NCBI RefSeq assembly: GCF_016406105.1
Contig: NZ_CP066308.1
Coordinates: 2,453,501-2,517,500, forward strand
From: Brevibacillus composti
GTDB taxonomy: Bacteria > Bacillota > Bacilli > Brevibacillales > Brevibacillaceae
Reading direction: 5' to 3'
Length of the DNA stretch: 64,000 nt
A program made the translations under genes and the position numbers. This document shows positions 20,401 to 28,967 of this stretch, in pieces (position 1 is the stretch's first letter; each line of letters opens with the position of its first letter). Below the pieces are notes generated by a model. It was not told where the DNA came from and ran no database searches. It was given only the letters and a program-made list of their open reading frames with translations.

Positions 20401-22228
20401 TGCCCTGCGTCAAGAGAACCTTGACCTCGGCATTTTCCAAGATGTACTGCTGTCTCTCCGCCGGGTACGACGGATCGAGCGGCACATAGGCACCGCCTGC
20501 TTTCAGGACACCCAGCACACCGGCGATCATTTCTACAGAACGCTGCATCATAATGCCGACCCGGGTGTTGGGGCCCACCCCTGCCTTGCGCAGATAATGA
20601 GCGAATTGATTCGCTTTTTCATTCAGCTCCCGGTACGTGACATGCCGGTCTTCAAAGAGAAGCGCCGTGGAGTCAGGCCTATGCTCCGCTTGCCGCTCAA
20701 ACAGCTGATGGATGCAGACATCCTGCGGATAGCTCGTCTCCGTATCATTCCAGTCGTAGACCACACGACGGTATTCCTCATCGGGCAAGATAGAGAGCTC
20801 CGTCACCTTTTGATCAGGTCGCTCTGTCACAGAGGCGAGCAACCTTTCAAATTGCGCCGCCATCCGCTCAATCGTCTCCGGATCGAACAGGTCGCGATTA
20901 TACTCCCATGTCCCTGCCAACCCTTCGTCTGTCTCTGTGAACCATACGCTCAGGTCAAACTTGGCGGTCCCGGTCTCCAATTCTTGCAGCTCCAGCTCCA
21001 CGCCCGGCAATCGGAGCGCGGGTACAGGCGCATTTTGCAGGACGAACAGAATCTGGAATAATGGATTGCGACTCAGGTCGTGATCTTGCCCCAGAGCCTC
21101 CACCACTTTTTCAAAAGGGAGGTCCTGGTGTTCATAGGCTCCCAGCGTAACTTCCTTCACTCTGTGCAGCAGTTGCCGAAAGGTGGGCTGACCGCTCAAA
21201 TCCGTCCGCAAGACCAGCATGTTCAAAAACAGGCCGATCAGTGCCTCGGTTTCGATCCGATTGCGATTGGCGATCGGCGTCCCCAGCACGAGATCCGTCT
21301 GCCCTGTATAGCGATACAGCAAGGTGTTGAACGCAGCCAGCAGGGTCATGAACAGGGTGGCCCCTTCCTGTTGGCCCAGCTCCTCCACCTTCTTTTTCAA
21401 AGCGGCCGGGATCGTAAAGGTACTGGTGGAACCGTTAAATGTTTGAACTGGCGGACGTTTGCGGTCCGCAGGCAATTCCAGAGACGCCGGCGCTCCCTGA
21501 AGTCTCTCGCGCCAGTAGGTGAGCAGCTTATCCAGCTTCTCTCCTTCCAACTGCTCTCGCTGCCAGAGGGAAAAATCTCCGAACTGGATCGGCAGCGGCG
21601 CGAGCGCAGGCTCTTTTTCTTGCGCGTACGATTCGTACAGACTGGCGAGTTCCCTCACAAAGACACCGATCGACCAGCCGTCAAAAATAATGTGATGGAT
21701 CGTGAGCAGCAGTACATACTCCTGCTCCTCCACCTGCACCAGCCTCGCGCGCATGAGCGGTCCCTCATCCAGCGGAAACGACTGACGTGCATGTTCCCGC
21801 TTCAGACGCTGCAGCTCCTCCTCACGCTTTTCTGCCGGAAGCATGTGGAGCTTGTCCACGCTGAGCTGCAATTGCAGGTCGGGCAGTATCACCTGGACTG
21901 CCTGTCCGTCGATGACCCGGAAAACGGTTCGCAGCGCTTCGTGACGGCGAATAATTTCGTGAATGCTGCGCTCAAGCGCCGCGAGATGAAGCTGCCCTTT
22001 GAACTTCAGAGCGGCGGGCATATTGTATACGGGGTTATCGGGCTCCAGCTGATGGACAAACCAGAGCCGCTCTTGGGTATAAGAAAGGGGGATACCGTTT
22101 CTGTTCTCGCGTGAAGGGATCGGACCGGCGGCCATGTTTGCCTTTTCAATGCCTTCTTCCTGGAGAAGACGTTCCAGCAACATCCGTTTCTTTTCCGAAA
22201 GTTTCATCATACTGCCGGAAGAAGTCAT
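17444..22228 (-). CDS. NRPS module 3: C-A-T-E (Cys-like code, epimerised)
   Basis: 1594 residues. An N-terminal helix (LSEKKRMLLERLLQEEGI) precedes an LCL-type C domain (IPLSYTQERLWF; HHIIFDG at ~178). The A domain has TSGSTGRPKG and FDLSVYDIFG; the pocket reads D-L-Y-D-F-S-L-V-W, identical to module 1. The T domain has EMGGDS, followed by an E domain with PLTPIQHWFFEQEM and HHLAVDG. The tail TPSDFPAAKISSGELSKLL is a COM donor of the TycA type. The start ATG overlaps the TGA of module 2 as ATGA, with GGAGGG 8 nt upstream, implying translational coupling. Adds the third residue in D configuration. Confidence 0.95.
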   Translation of the reverse strand: MTSSGSMMKLSEKKRMLLERLLQEEGIEKANMAAGPIPSRENRNGIPLSYTQERLWFVHQLEPDNPVYNMPAALKFKGQLHLAALERSIHEIIRRHEALRTVFRVIDGQAVQVILPDLQLQLSVDKLHMLPAEKREEELQRLKREHARQSFPLDEGPLMRARLVQVEEQEYVLLLTIHHIIFDGWSIGVFVRELASLYESYAQEKEPALAPLPIQFGDFSLWQREQLEGEKLDKLLTYWRERLQGAPASLELPADRKRPPVQTFNGSTSTFTIPAALKKKVEELGQQEGATLFMTLLAAFNTLLYRYTGQTDLVLGTPIANRNRIETEALIGLFLNMLVLRTDLSGQPTFRQLLHRVKEVTLGAYEHQDLPFEKVVEALGQDHDLSRNPLFQILFVLQNAPVPALRLPGVELELQELETGTAKFDLSVWFTETDEGLAGTWEYNRDLFDPETIERMAAQFERLLASVTERPDQKVTELSILPDEEYRRVVYDWNDTETSYPQDVCIHQLFERQAEHRPDSTALLFEDRHVTYRELNEKANQFAHYLRKAGVGPNTRVGIMMQRSVEMIAGVLGVLKAGGAYVPLDPSYPAERQQYILENAEVKVLLTQGSAAEGRGWSESEKEVDSGEDRGCLVLEWERCGEHIRRESRENSEPAATPDDLAYIIYTSGSTGRPKGVVVRHKPVINLIDWVNNTFQVNPSDRMLWITSLGFDLSVYDIFGILAAGGSIRIVPDGDVREPERLLELLDSGEITFWDSAPAALQQVVPFLESGSRKPGESRLRLVFLSGDWIPVGMPDLLKKNFPLVEVVGLGGGTEATVWSNYYRIGEVPPEWISIPYGKPIQNAKYYILDPHGNPCPIGVPGELYIGGQCLAEGYANDPERTAERFIPDPFGKPGERMYRTGDLARFWPDGNMEFLGRVDNQVKIRGYRVELGEIETVVSQHPQVRNAVVIVFEEEPGDKRLVAYVVTHREETVAVPELRSFLRERLPEYMVPASFVFVPAIPVTTNGKVDRKALPKPVFSRSDLGLDYVPPRTPVEETLAAVWEAVLGQTPGIHDNFFEMGGDSILAIRVISLAKEKGLRFTPKDLFQHRTIAELVKVVRTAERLQHEQGIVEGPVPLTPIQHWFFEQEMTELHHFNHAVLLEEKEPLDLGLLEQAMQHLLRHHDALRLRFTRGEARWEQHNAGGGDEVSLERVDLSSRSAEEQAAAMADKLAEWQASMNLSEGPIIRMGHFSFGEEKTGRIFLAIHHLAVDGVSWRILLEDLDTAYQQLKNGESIRLSQKTTSFQHWAHRLVDFARTGRVQQEIDYWLTALPEQATKIPVDCETGENAVDSAETVTVGLEADETTQLLTEVPKAYRTQINEVLLAALVRSFARWTGSDELLIDLEGHGRDPFAEDLDLSRTVGWFTSLYPLHVKASAAHGPGLLLKAVKEQMRGVPNNGMRYGLLRYLSGDDAGQALRKLPRAEISFNYLGQYDETLTRLKTFTLAEECSGPDRSPRATRPYLIEISGKIMRGRLHLEWNYSRNVHDRSTITRLAHDYMASLREIIAHCTSPQAGGFTPSDFPAAKISSGELSKLLLRVQKEMGGRNHVDNR

Positions 22229-25200
22229 GCGTCTCTCCCTCCTTTCGTGGTACTGGACTCCAGCAACAGCGCATCTACTTCTTCTTCTGAGAGGCGGGAC
22301 AGATTCACGAGCAGCTGGGCCGTCTTTTCGATGCGCGTCCTTTGAAGCGGGTCTTGCAGGATGAGCTCGGCCGCTCCTGCGACCGTGGGATGATGAAAGA
22401 ATGGGATAAGTGGCAGTTCACTGTGCAAGACCTGCGCGACGCGCGTCGCAATTTGGGTGGCGAGCAAAGAGTGGCCGCCCAGTTCAAAGAAATCATCGTG
22501 GACACCGACCCGCTCCGTCCCCAGAACATCGCGCCAGATTTCAGCCAAAACCTCCTCGACGGCATTCCGCGGAGCGACATATGCTTCCTGTGGCAGCACC
22601 GGCTCACCGGCCATTTTCAGCAAAGCGCCTCGATCCAGCTTTCCGTTTGCGGTCAAGGGCATCTCCTCTACTGCGATAAATCTGCCTGGCACCATGTACT
22701 CCGGCAGCCTCTTTTTGAGATAATCCCGCCATTCCTTCGCTTCCCATGCCGCCGCATTTTTTTCCAACAGCAGGTAAGCCTCCAAGCGTTTATCCTCCGG
22801 GCTTGCATCCCGAACGAGCACGACCGCTTGCCGGACGTCTTTGTGCTGCTCCAGTGTGGCCGCGATCTCATCGAGCTCGATGCGGAGCCCTCTCAGCTTC
22901 ACCTGATTGTCCATCCGCCCCATGTACTCGATTGATCCATCCCAACGGAAACGGGCCAGATCGCCTGTTTTGTACAATCGAGCGCCAGGTTCGCTGCTGA
23001 ACGGATCGGGGATAAAGCGCTCCGCCGTCAATTCCGGACGATTGTGATACCCTTTGGCCACTTGTACACCGCCGATGTGCAGTTCGCCAACCACACCGAT
23101 GGGGACCGGCTGCAGCCGGGCATCCAGTACGAGGATGCGTGTATTGGAGATGGGGTAGCCGATCGGAACGACGGTGTTCGGGTCATGCTTTTGGCATTTC
23201 CACTCCGTCACGTCGACGGCCGCTTCCGTCGGTCCGTACAGGTTGTAAAGTCCTGCATCCAAACGCTCGTAGAATGCTTTTTGCAGCTGGGCAGTCAAGG
23301 CTTCGCCACTGCAAATGACGCGCTGCAGGGAGGTGCATCGGCTCGATTCGGGATGTTCCAGGAAAATCTGCAGCATGGACGGAACGAAATGCAGGGTCGT
23401 GATTTGTTGTTCTTGAATCAGCCTGACCAGATACGAGGAGTCCCGATGACCGCCTGGCTCCGCGATCACCAGCTGCGCTCCAGCCAGCAAGGGCCAGAAG
23501 AATTCCCAGACCGACACGTCAAAGCTGAACGGCGTTTTCTGCAGCACGCGATCCCCCTCGGTAAGCCGGTATTCCTGCTGCATCCAGAGCAGCCGATTGA
23601 CCACCCCGCGGTGGTTGTTGATAACCCCTTTCGGCTTACCAGTCGAACCGGAGGTGTAGATCATGTACATCTCCTGATCAGGAGAGGAGGTCCCCTCCGG
23701 CTTTCTCGGACTCATGCCCGTCCACAGCCGTCTATCGCGGTCCAGACAAATCGCATCGATCCCGGCTGGCAAGCTCTCTCGCAGGCGGCTTTGCGTCAGA
23801 ATCAAGGAAACCCGGGAATCCTCCAGCATGTAGCGGATTCGTTCTTCGGGATACTCAGGATCAATCGGCACGTAAGCCCGGTTTGCTTTCAACACAGCGA
23901 GGAGAGCGATCACCATCTCCAGTGAACGTTCCAAATACACACCGATAAAAGGATCGGTTCCCGCGGAGCGCTCCAGGATGTAATGGGCCAGCCGGTTTGC
24001 CTCGGCATCCAGATCGGCGTACGTCATCTGCCGTTCCCGAAACACCAGGGCAATGCGATCAGGCGTCTCAGCAGACCGGGCTTCGATCAATTCGTGGATC
24101 GTCGTCTCTGGCATCTCGACTTGCGGCCCGGTTGCCCATTCCTGCAGCACCTGAAGGTCCCTGTCCGTGAGAATGGGCAGCTCCGCTAGCTTTTGGTCGG
24201 CGTCGTCTGCCACGGTGCGGAGGATGTTCTCAAAATGTCCGGCCATCTGCACGATCGTCTGCTCATCAAACAGATCGGTGTTGTACTCCCACGTCCCTGT
24301 TAACCCTTCCGCTGTCTCTGTCATCCATACATTCAGGTCGAATTTGGCGGTACCCGTCTCCAGCTCCTGGATCTCGATGCGCAATTCCTCCCATTCCAAA
24401 GAAGGGACAGGCGCATTTTGCAAGACAAACATCGCCTGGAACAGCGGATGACGGCTCAGGTCGCGCTCCGGTTTCAGCTCTTCCACGAGCTTTTCAAAGG
24501 GGATATCCTGATTCGCATAAGCCTCCAGCGTCACCTGTTTGACTCGCCTGAGCAGGTCCCGGAAGCTGAGCTCACCCGACACGTCTGTCCGCAGCGCAAG
24601 CAGATTCAGGAACAGGCCGATCAAGGACTCCGTTTCCCGATGCTTGCGGCCTGCAATCGGTGTCCCGATCACGAGATCGCTCTGCCCGGAATAGCGGTAC
24701 ACCAGCGTCTTGAAAGCGGCCAGCAGGGTCATGAAGAGGGTGGCGCCCTCCTGCCTGCCCAAAGCTTCCAGTCGACGCTTCAAATCTGCAGGCAGGGCAA
24801 ACGTCTTGGCCGCCCCGCGAAAGGTTTGGACAGGCGGCCGCACCCGGTCGGTGGGCAAGTCCAGCGCTGCAGGCATACCCTTCAGCTTTTCCCGCCAATA
24901 CGATAGCTGCTTGTCCATCTCCGTCTGTTCGAGCCAGACATTCCGCTGCCATTCCGCATAGTCCCCATACTGGATCACGAGTTCCGGGAGTGACGCCTCT
25001 TCTCCTTTGCTGTAGGCGCGATACAGGCTGGCGAGCTCCCGGACAAAAATCCCGATCGACCAGCCGTCAAAGATGATGTGATGCACCGTCAGCAATAAGA
25101 TGTGTTCATCGTCCGCTACCCGCAAGAGACGCATCCCGATGAGCGGTCCCTGGTCGAGGGCAAAGGAAAGGCATGCCATCTCGGCTTCGGCCCGGATTCT

Positions 25201-25614
25201 CTCCTCTTCCCGCTTTTCCTGGGGAAAATGGCGAAGATCATCCACGCGCCAATCAAACTGCATCTCTTTTTCAATGATTTGGACAAGTCGTCCGTCGACC
25301 GCGCGAAAAGTCGTTCGGAGCACATCATGCCTGCGGATGATTTCGTCGATGCTTTTTTTCAGCGCTGCCACATCCACCTCTCCCGTAAGCCGCAGCGCAC
25401 CCGGGACGTTATAGGCGGCGCTCTCCGGTTGCAACTGGTTCACAAACCACATTCGCTCCTGCGGGTAAGAAACCGCGGCCAGCTCCCTGTTTTCACGCCT
25501 TTTGATGGCCGGAGCCGGGGATGAGGTCTTCCCCTTCCCTTTCAGCCGCTTTTCCAACAATAACTGCTTCGCTGCCGATAAGTTTTTTTGCGGGGACAGC
25601 ATTTCCTCGCTCAT
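22225..25614 (-). CDS. NRPS module 2: C-A-T, serine-specific
   Basis: About 1129 residues from ATG 25614, which has AGGAGGGGAG just upstream; a TTG at 25638 would extend it by 8 residues but lacks a spaced ribosome site. LCL-type C domain (AVSYPQERMWFVNQL; HHIIFDG). The A domain has TSGSTGKPKG, FDVSVWEFFWPL and LHFVPSMLQ; pocket residues D-V-W-H-I-S-L-V-D match the established serine code. The T domain has LGGHS and no epimerase follows, so L-Ser is expected. The C-terminus ends with LSEEEVDALL, a short acidic docking-like tail also seen in the PKS and module 1. Confidence 0.95.
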   Translation of the reverse strand: MSEEMLSPQKNLSAAKQLLLEKRLKGKGKTSSPAPAIKRRENRELAAVSYPQERMWFVNQLQPESAAYNVPGALRLTGEVDVAALKKSIDEIIRRHDVLRTTFRAVDGRLVQIIEKEMQFDWRVDDLRHFPQEKREEERIRAEAEMACLSFALDQGPLIGMRLLRVADDEHILLLTVHHIIFDGWSIGIFVRELASLYRAYSKGEEASLPELVIQYGDYAEWQRNVWLEQTEMDKQLSYWREKLKGMPAALDLPTDRVRPPVQTFRGAAKTFALPADLKRRLEALGRQEGATLFMTLLAAFKTLVYRYSGQSDLVIGTPIAGRKHRETESLIGLFLNLLALRTDVSGELSFRDLLRRVKQVTLEAYANQDIPFEKLVEELKPERDLSRHPLFQAMFVLQNAPVPSLEWEELRIEIQELETGTAKFDLNVWMTETAEGLTGTWEYNTDLFDEQTIVQMAGHFENILRTVADDADQKLAELPILTDRDLQVLQEWATGPQVEMPETTIHELIEARSAETPDRIALVFRERQMTYADLDAEANRLAHYILERSAGTDPFIGVYLERSLEMVIALLAVLKANRAYVPIDPEYPEERIRYMLEDSRVSLILTQSRLRESLPAGIDAICLDRDRRLWTGMSPRKPEGTSSPDQEMYMIYTSGSTGKPKGVINNHRGVVNRLLWMQQEYRLTEGDRVLQKTPFSFDVSVWEFFWPLLAGAQLVIAEPGGHRDSSYLVRLIQEQQITTLHFVPSMLQIFLEHPESSRCTSLQRVICSGEALTAQLQKAFYERLDAGLYNLYGPTEAAVDVTEWKCQKHDPNTVVPIGYPISNTRILVLDARLQPVPIGVVGELHIGGVQVAKGYHNRPELTAERFIPDPFSSEPGARLYKTGDLARFRWDGSIEYMGRMDNQVKLRGLRIELDEIAATLEQHKDVRQAVVLVRDASPEDKRLEAYLLLEKNAAAWEAKEWRDYLKKRLPEYMVPGRFIAVEEMPLTANGKLDRGALLKMAGEPVLPQEAYVAPRNAVEEVLAEIWRDVLGTERVGVHDDFFELGGHSLLATQIATRVAQVLHSELPLIPFFHHPTVAGAAELILQDPLQRTRIEKTAQLLVNLSRLSEEEVDALLLESSTTKGGRDA

Positions 25615-25639
25615 CCGTAACTCCCCTCCTCTCTGCAAC

Positions 25640-28600
25640 TCAATCCATCACTTTTAAGAGCTCCCACACTTCTTCTTCCGCAAGTCCTTCGATCGCCTCT
25701 GCCACTTTCTGCTCGATCACTTTGGCCAGTGTCTCTACCGTCTGATGCTCAAACATCTCTTTTACGCTGAGCTCCACTTCAAATTGCTCCTGCACGCGCG
25801 TCACCACCTGAGTCGCGAGCAGCGAATGACCGCCCAATTCGAAAAAGTTGTCATGGACGCCCACCTGCTTATGCCCCAAAATGTCGCTCCAGATCTCTGC
25901 CAGGACTGCTTCAGCCGAAGTGCGCGGCTCGACGTATTCCTGTCCCAGATCCGAACGGGAGAAAACCGGTTTGGGCAATGCACTCCGATCCACCTTGCCA
26001 TTGGTGGTCACCGGAATCCCGTCGACAAAGATATAAGCCGCGGGCACCATGTAAGGCGGCAGACTGGCCTTGATAAATTGGCGGATATCTCCCGGTGTGA
26101 GATTGGCGTTTGGTTTGGCGACCACGTACGCCACCAAGCGTTTGTCTCCCGGCGTCTCTTCATAGGCGAGCGCGACGGCACTTTGCACCTCGGGATGCGA
26201 GGTGATCGCTTTTTCAATCTCGCCAAGCTCGATGCGGTAGCCGCGAATCTTTACCTGGTTATCCACACGGCCGAGAAACTCGAGATTTCCATCCGGCCAA
26301 TAGCGAGCGAGATCTCCGGTTCGGTACATGCGGCCCCCCGGCTTTCCATACGGATCGGGGATGAATCGGGCTTCCGTCAGTGCCGGATCGTTCGCGTAGC
26401 CTTCGGCAAGACACTCGCCCCCGATGTACAGCTCGCCGGGGATTCCCACGGGGCACTGGTTGAGATGTGAATCCAGGACGTAGTACCTGGCGTTTTGGAT
26501 CGGTTTTCCGTACGGGATGCTTATCCACTCCTTGGCAACCTTTCTGATGCGATAGAAGTTGGACCAGACTGTGGCTTCGGTCCCTCCCCCGAGGGCGACC
26601 ACTTCCACCTGTGGAAAATGTTCTTTTAGCAAATCCGGCATGCCGATCGGTATCCAGTCGCCACTCAAAAACACCAGTCTCAAATTGCTTTTGCCGAATT
26701 CCCGCGACGGTCGGTCGAGAAAGGGAACCAACTGCTGCAGCGCGGCAGGAGCAGAATCCCAGAAGGTAATTTCTCCGCTGTCCAGATACGCCAAGAGACG
26801 CTCCGGTTCGCGCACCTCCTCCTCATCTGCGATACGGATCGATCCTCCTGCCGCCAACATACCAAACAGGTCGTAGACCGATAAATCAAAGCCAAGCGAC
26901 GTAATCCAGAGCATGCGATCCGCCTCGCCGACGGCAAAGGTTTTATTCACCCAGTCAAACAGATTGATGACGGGCTGATGGCGAACCACGACACCCTTTG
27001 GCGTCCCGGTCGAGCCTGATGTGTAGATGATGTAGGCCAGCTGTTCCTTCGTGAAGACTATGTCCGGATTTGCTTTGCTCGCCTGCAAAGCGGCCTGGTG
27101 GAGCGTCTCCCACTGCAGTTCGCGGCAGCCGCTCGGCGCCATGTCCAGCTCCGCTTCCACGTTTGTCAGAAGCAGCTTCACGTCTGCATTTTTTAAAATA
27201 TAGGCGTGACGCTCTGTGGGATAGGCGGGGTCGAGCGGCACATAGGCTCCGCCTGCCTTCAAGACCGCCAGTGCGGAGATGACCATCTTCATCGACCGCT
27301 CCATCTTGATTCCGACCCGATCACCAGGCTTGATTCCGGCTTCGATCAGACTGTGAGCGATTTGGTTAGCCCACTCGTTCAACTCCCGGTACGTCAGCTG
27401 TTCATCCCGGTACAGCAGGGCGACTGCTTCCGGCCTTTTTGCTGCCTGGCTTTCAAATAACTGGTGAATGCTCACATCTTCTGGATACGGCGTCGCCGTG
27501 TCATTCCACTGTGCAAATTGCTGACGCTCCTCTTCCGTCAAAATCGGCAGCTCCGAGATCCGCGCATCCGGATTGCAGACGATGGCTCCGAGCAGGACCT
27601 GCAAATGCTTGGCCATCTGCGCGATGGTCGACCGGTCAAATATGCTGGGTCTGTATTGAAGAGCCCCCGTCAGCGTCTGGGCGTCCATATGCAAATTCAA
27701 GTCGAACTGCCCCTCCTGCTGCGGGAGGTCGATCGGCTCGATGACCAGTTTGCCCAATTGCAGTCTGGCGTCCGGATTGCCCATCATAAAGGCTGACATT
27801 CCCTGCTCCTCCAGCCGCGGCGCTTTCTGCAGGGCGAATACCGCCCGAATCGGCGTGGAGCGGCTTGCCTCCCGGTTTGGCGACAGCCTTTCCACCAGCA
27901 GGGGAAACGGAAAGTCCTGATGATCGATCGCTTCGATGACGGTCTTACGCATCCGGGCCAGCAAATCCGCAAAGGTGGGATTATCGCGAAAATCTGCGCG
28001 GAGCAGCACCAGATTGACGAAGTAGCCGACCACACTCTCAAATTGGGTTTGGCTGCGGCCTGAGGTTGGCGAACCGACGATCACCTCGTTTTGACCGCTG
28101 TATCTGCCGAGCAGAATCTGGAATGCCGTCAACAGGATCGTATACAGCGTCACTCCGGTCGATTTGCTCAGGGCCTTCAGTCCTGCCACCAGCTCAGCAT
28201 CCAGTTGGAACAGATAGGTAGCGCCATCATGCTTCTGGTTGGGCGTTTTTGATGTCACCGGAAGCTCCACTGTTTTGATTCCGCCAGGCAGCGCTTCCTG
28301 CCAAAAAGTCCATAAGCGCTCTCCTTCTGGACCGGAGATTTTGGCTTTTTGCCAGCGGACGTACTCTTTGTAGGGAACCGCAGGGACAGCGGTTTTCGCT
28401 TCTTCCTGCTCTGCCGCCGGCAGCAGTGTGCTAAGCTCGTCCAGGATGACGACGAGTGACCAGTAGTCGACCGCAATATGGTGGATGGTCAGCAGCATGA
28501 TATATTCCTCAGCCGCCCTACGGTATAGCTTCAGGCGAAGGACGGGTCCTCGCTCCAGATCAAACGGACGGCGGTATTCCTCCAGCAAACACTCCCTGAG

Positions 28601-28954
28601 GGCCTCCCATTCCTGATCGGTCGCATCGATCACCTCAAACGGCAATTCCACGTTTTCATGAATGGTTTGCAGCGGAACTCCGTCCACCAGGGCATACGTC
28701 GAACGCAGGACAGCATGACGGTCTACGATCGTTTGAAAAGCACGTCGCAATTCTTCTGGATCCGCTCCCGCAGTGATCCGCCCGGCGAAATGGATGTTAT
28801 AGGCGGGGTTCTCCGGCTCCAGCTGATAGAGGAACCAGAGCGCCTGCTGTCCGTAGCTGAGCGGCAAATTTTCTTCGGCTTCGCGGGCTGATTCCCACAA
28901 GAGCTTCGCGAGCAATTGACGCTTCTCTTCGACGGTCATCGGATCCATATGCAA
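25640..28954 (-). CDS. NRPS module 1: C-A-T, first amino acid after the PKS
   Basis: 1104 residues read from TTG 28954 (GGAGG 8 nt upstream; ATG 28948 is the alternative). The N-terminal helix (EEKRQLLAKLLWESAR) looks like a docking segment. The C domain has HHIAVDYW (His158/159, Asp163), with Tyr where most C domains have Gly, as often seen in C domains that accept ketide or acyl donors. The A domain has TSGSTGTPKG and FDLSVYDLFG; the pocket reads D-L-Y-D-F-S-L-V-W (Cys-like, substrate uncertain). T domain LGGHS at Ser1044. The tail LAEEEVWELL resembles a docking peptide. It starts 13 nt after the PKS stop, so it condenses the ketide-extended acyl chain with residue 1. Confidence 0.94.
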   Translation of the reverse strand: MHMDPMTVEEKRQLLAKLLWESAREAEENLPLSYGQQALWFLYQLEPENPAYNIHFAGRITAGADPEELRRAFQTIVDRHAVLRSTYALVDGVPLQTIHENVELPFEVIDATDQEWEALRECLLEEYRRPFDLERGPVLRLKLYRRAAEEYIMLLTIHHIAVDYWSLVVILDELSTLLPAAEQEEAKTAVPAVPYKEYVRWQKAKISGPEGERLWTFWQEALPGGIKTVELPVTSKTPNQKHDGATYLFQLDAELVAGLKALSKSTGVTLYTILLTAFQILLGRYSGQNEVIVGSPTSGRSQTQFESVVGYFVNLVLLRADFRDNPTFADLLARMRKTVIEAIDHQDFPFPLLVERLSPNREASRSTPIRAVFALQKAPRLEEQGMSAFMMGNPDARLQLGKLVIEPIDLPQQEGQFDLNLHMDAQTLTGALQYRPSIFDRSTIAQMAKHLQVLLGAIVCNPDARISELPILTEEERQQFAQWNDTATPYPEDVSIHQLFESQAAKRPEAVALLYRDEQLTYRELNEWANQIAHSLIEAGIKPGDRVGIKMERSMKMVISALAVLKAGGAYVPLDPAYPTERHAYILKNADVKLLLTNVEAELDMAPSGCRELQWETLHQAALQASKANPDIVFTKEQLAYIIYTSGSTGTPKGVVVRHQPVINLFDWVNKTFAVGEADRMLWITSLGFDLSVYDLFGMLAAGGSIRIADEEEVREPERLLAYLDSGEITFWDSAPAALQQLVPFLDRPSREFGKSNLRLVFLSGDWIPIGMPDLLKEHFPQVEVVALGGGTEATVWSNFYRIRKVAKEWISIPYGKPIQNARYYVLDSHLNQCPVGIPGELYIGGECLAEGYANDPALTEARFIPDPYGKPGGRMYRTGDLARYWPDGNLEFLGRVDNQVKIRGYRIELGEIEKAITSHPEVQSAVALAYEETPGDKRLVAYVVAKPNANLTPGDIRQFIKASLPPYMVPAAYIFVDGIPVTTNGKVDRSALPKPVFSRSDLGQEYVEPRTSAEAVLAEIWSDILGHKQVGVHDNFFELGGHSLLATQVVTRVQEQFEVELSVKEMFEHQTVETLAKVIEQKVAEAIEGLAEEEVWELLKVMD

Positions 28955-28967
28955 CTTCTTCGCCTCC

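Noticed and set aside
7536..28954. Tyrocidine/gramicidin-type or known Brevibacillus peptide cluster
   Set aside because: Those lines lack a FAAL, a PKS module and repeated Cys-like codes; the module count and specificities do not fit.
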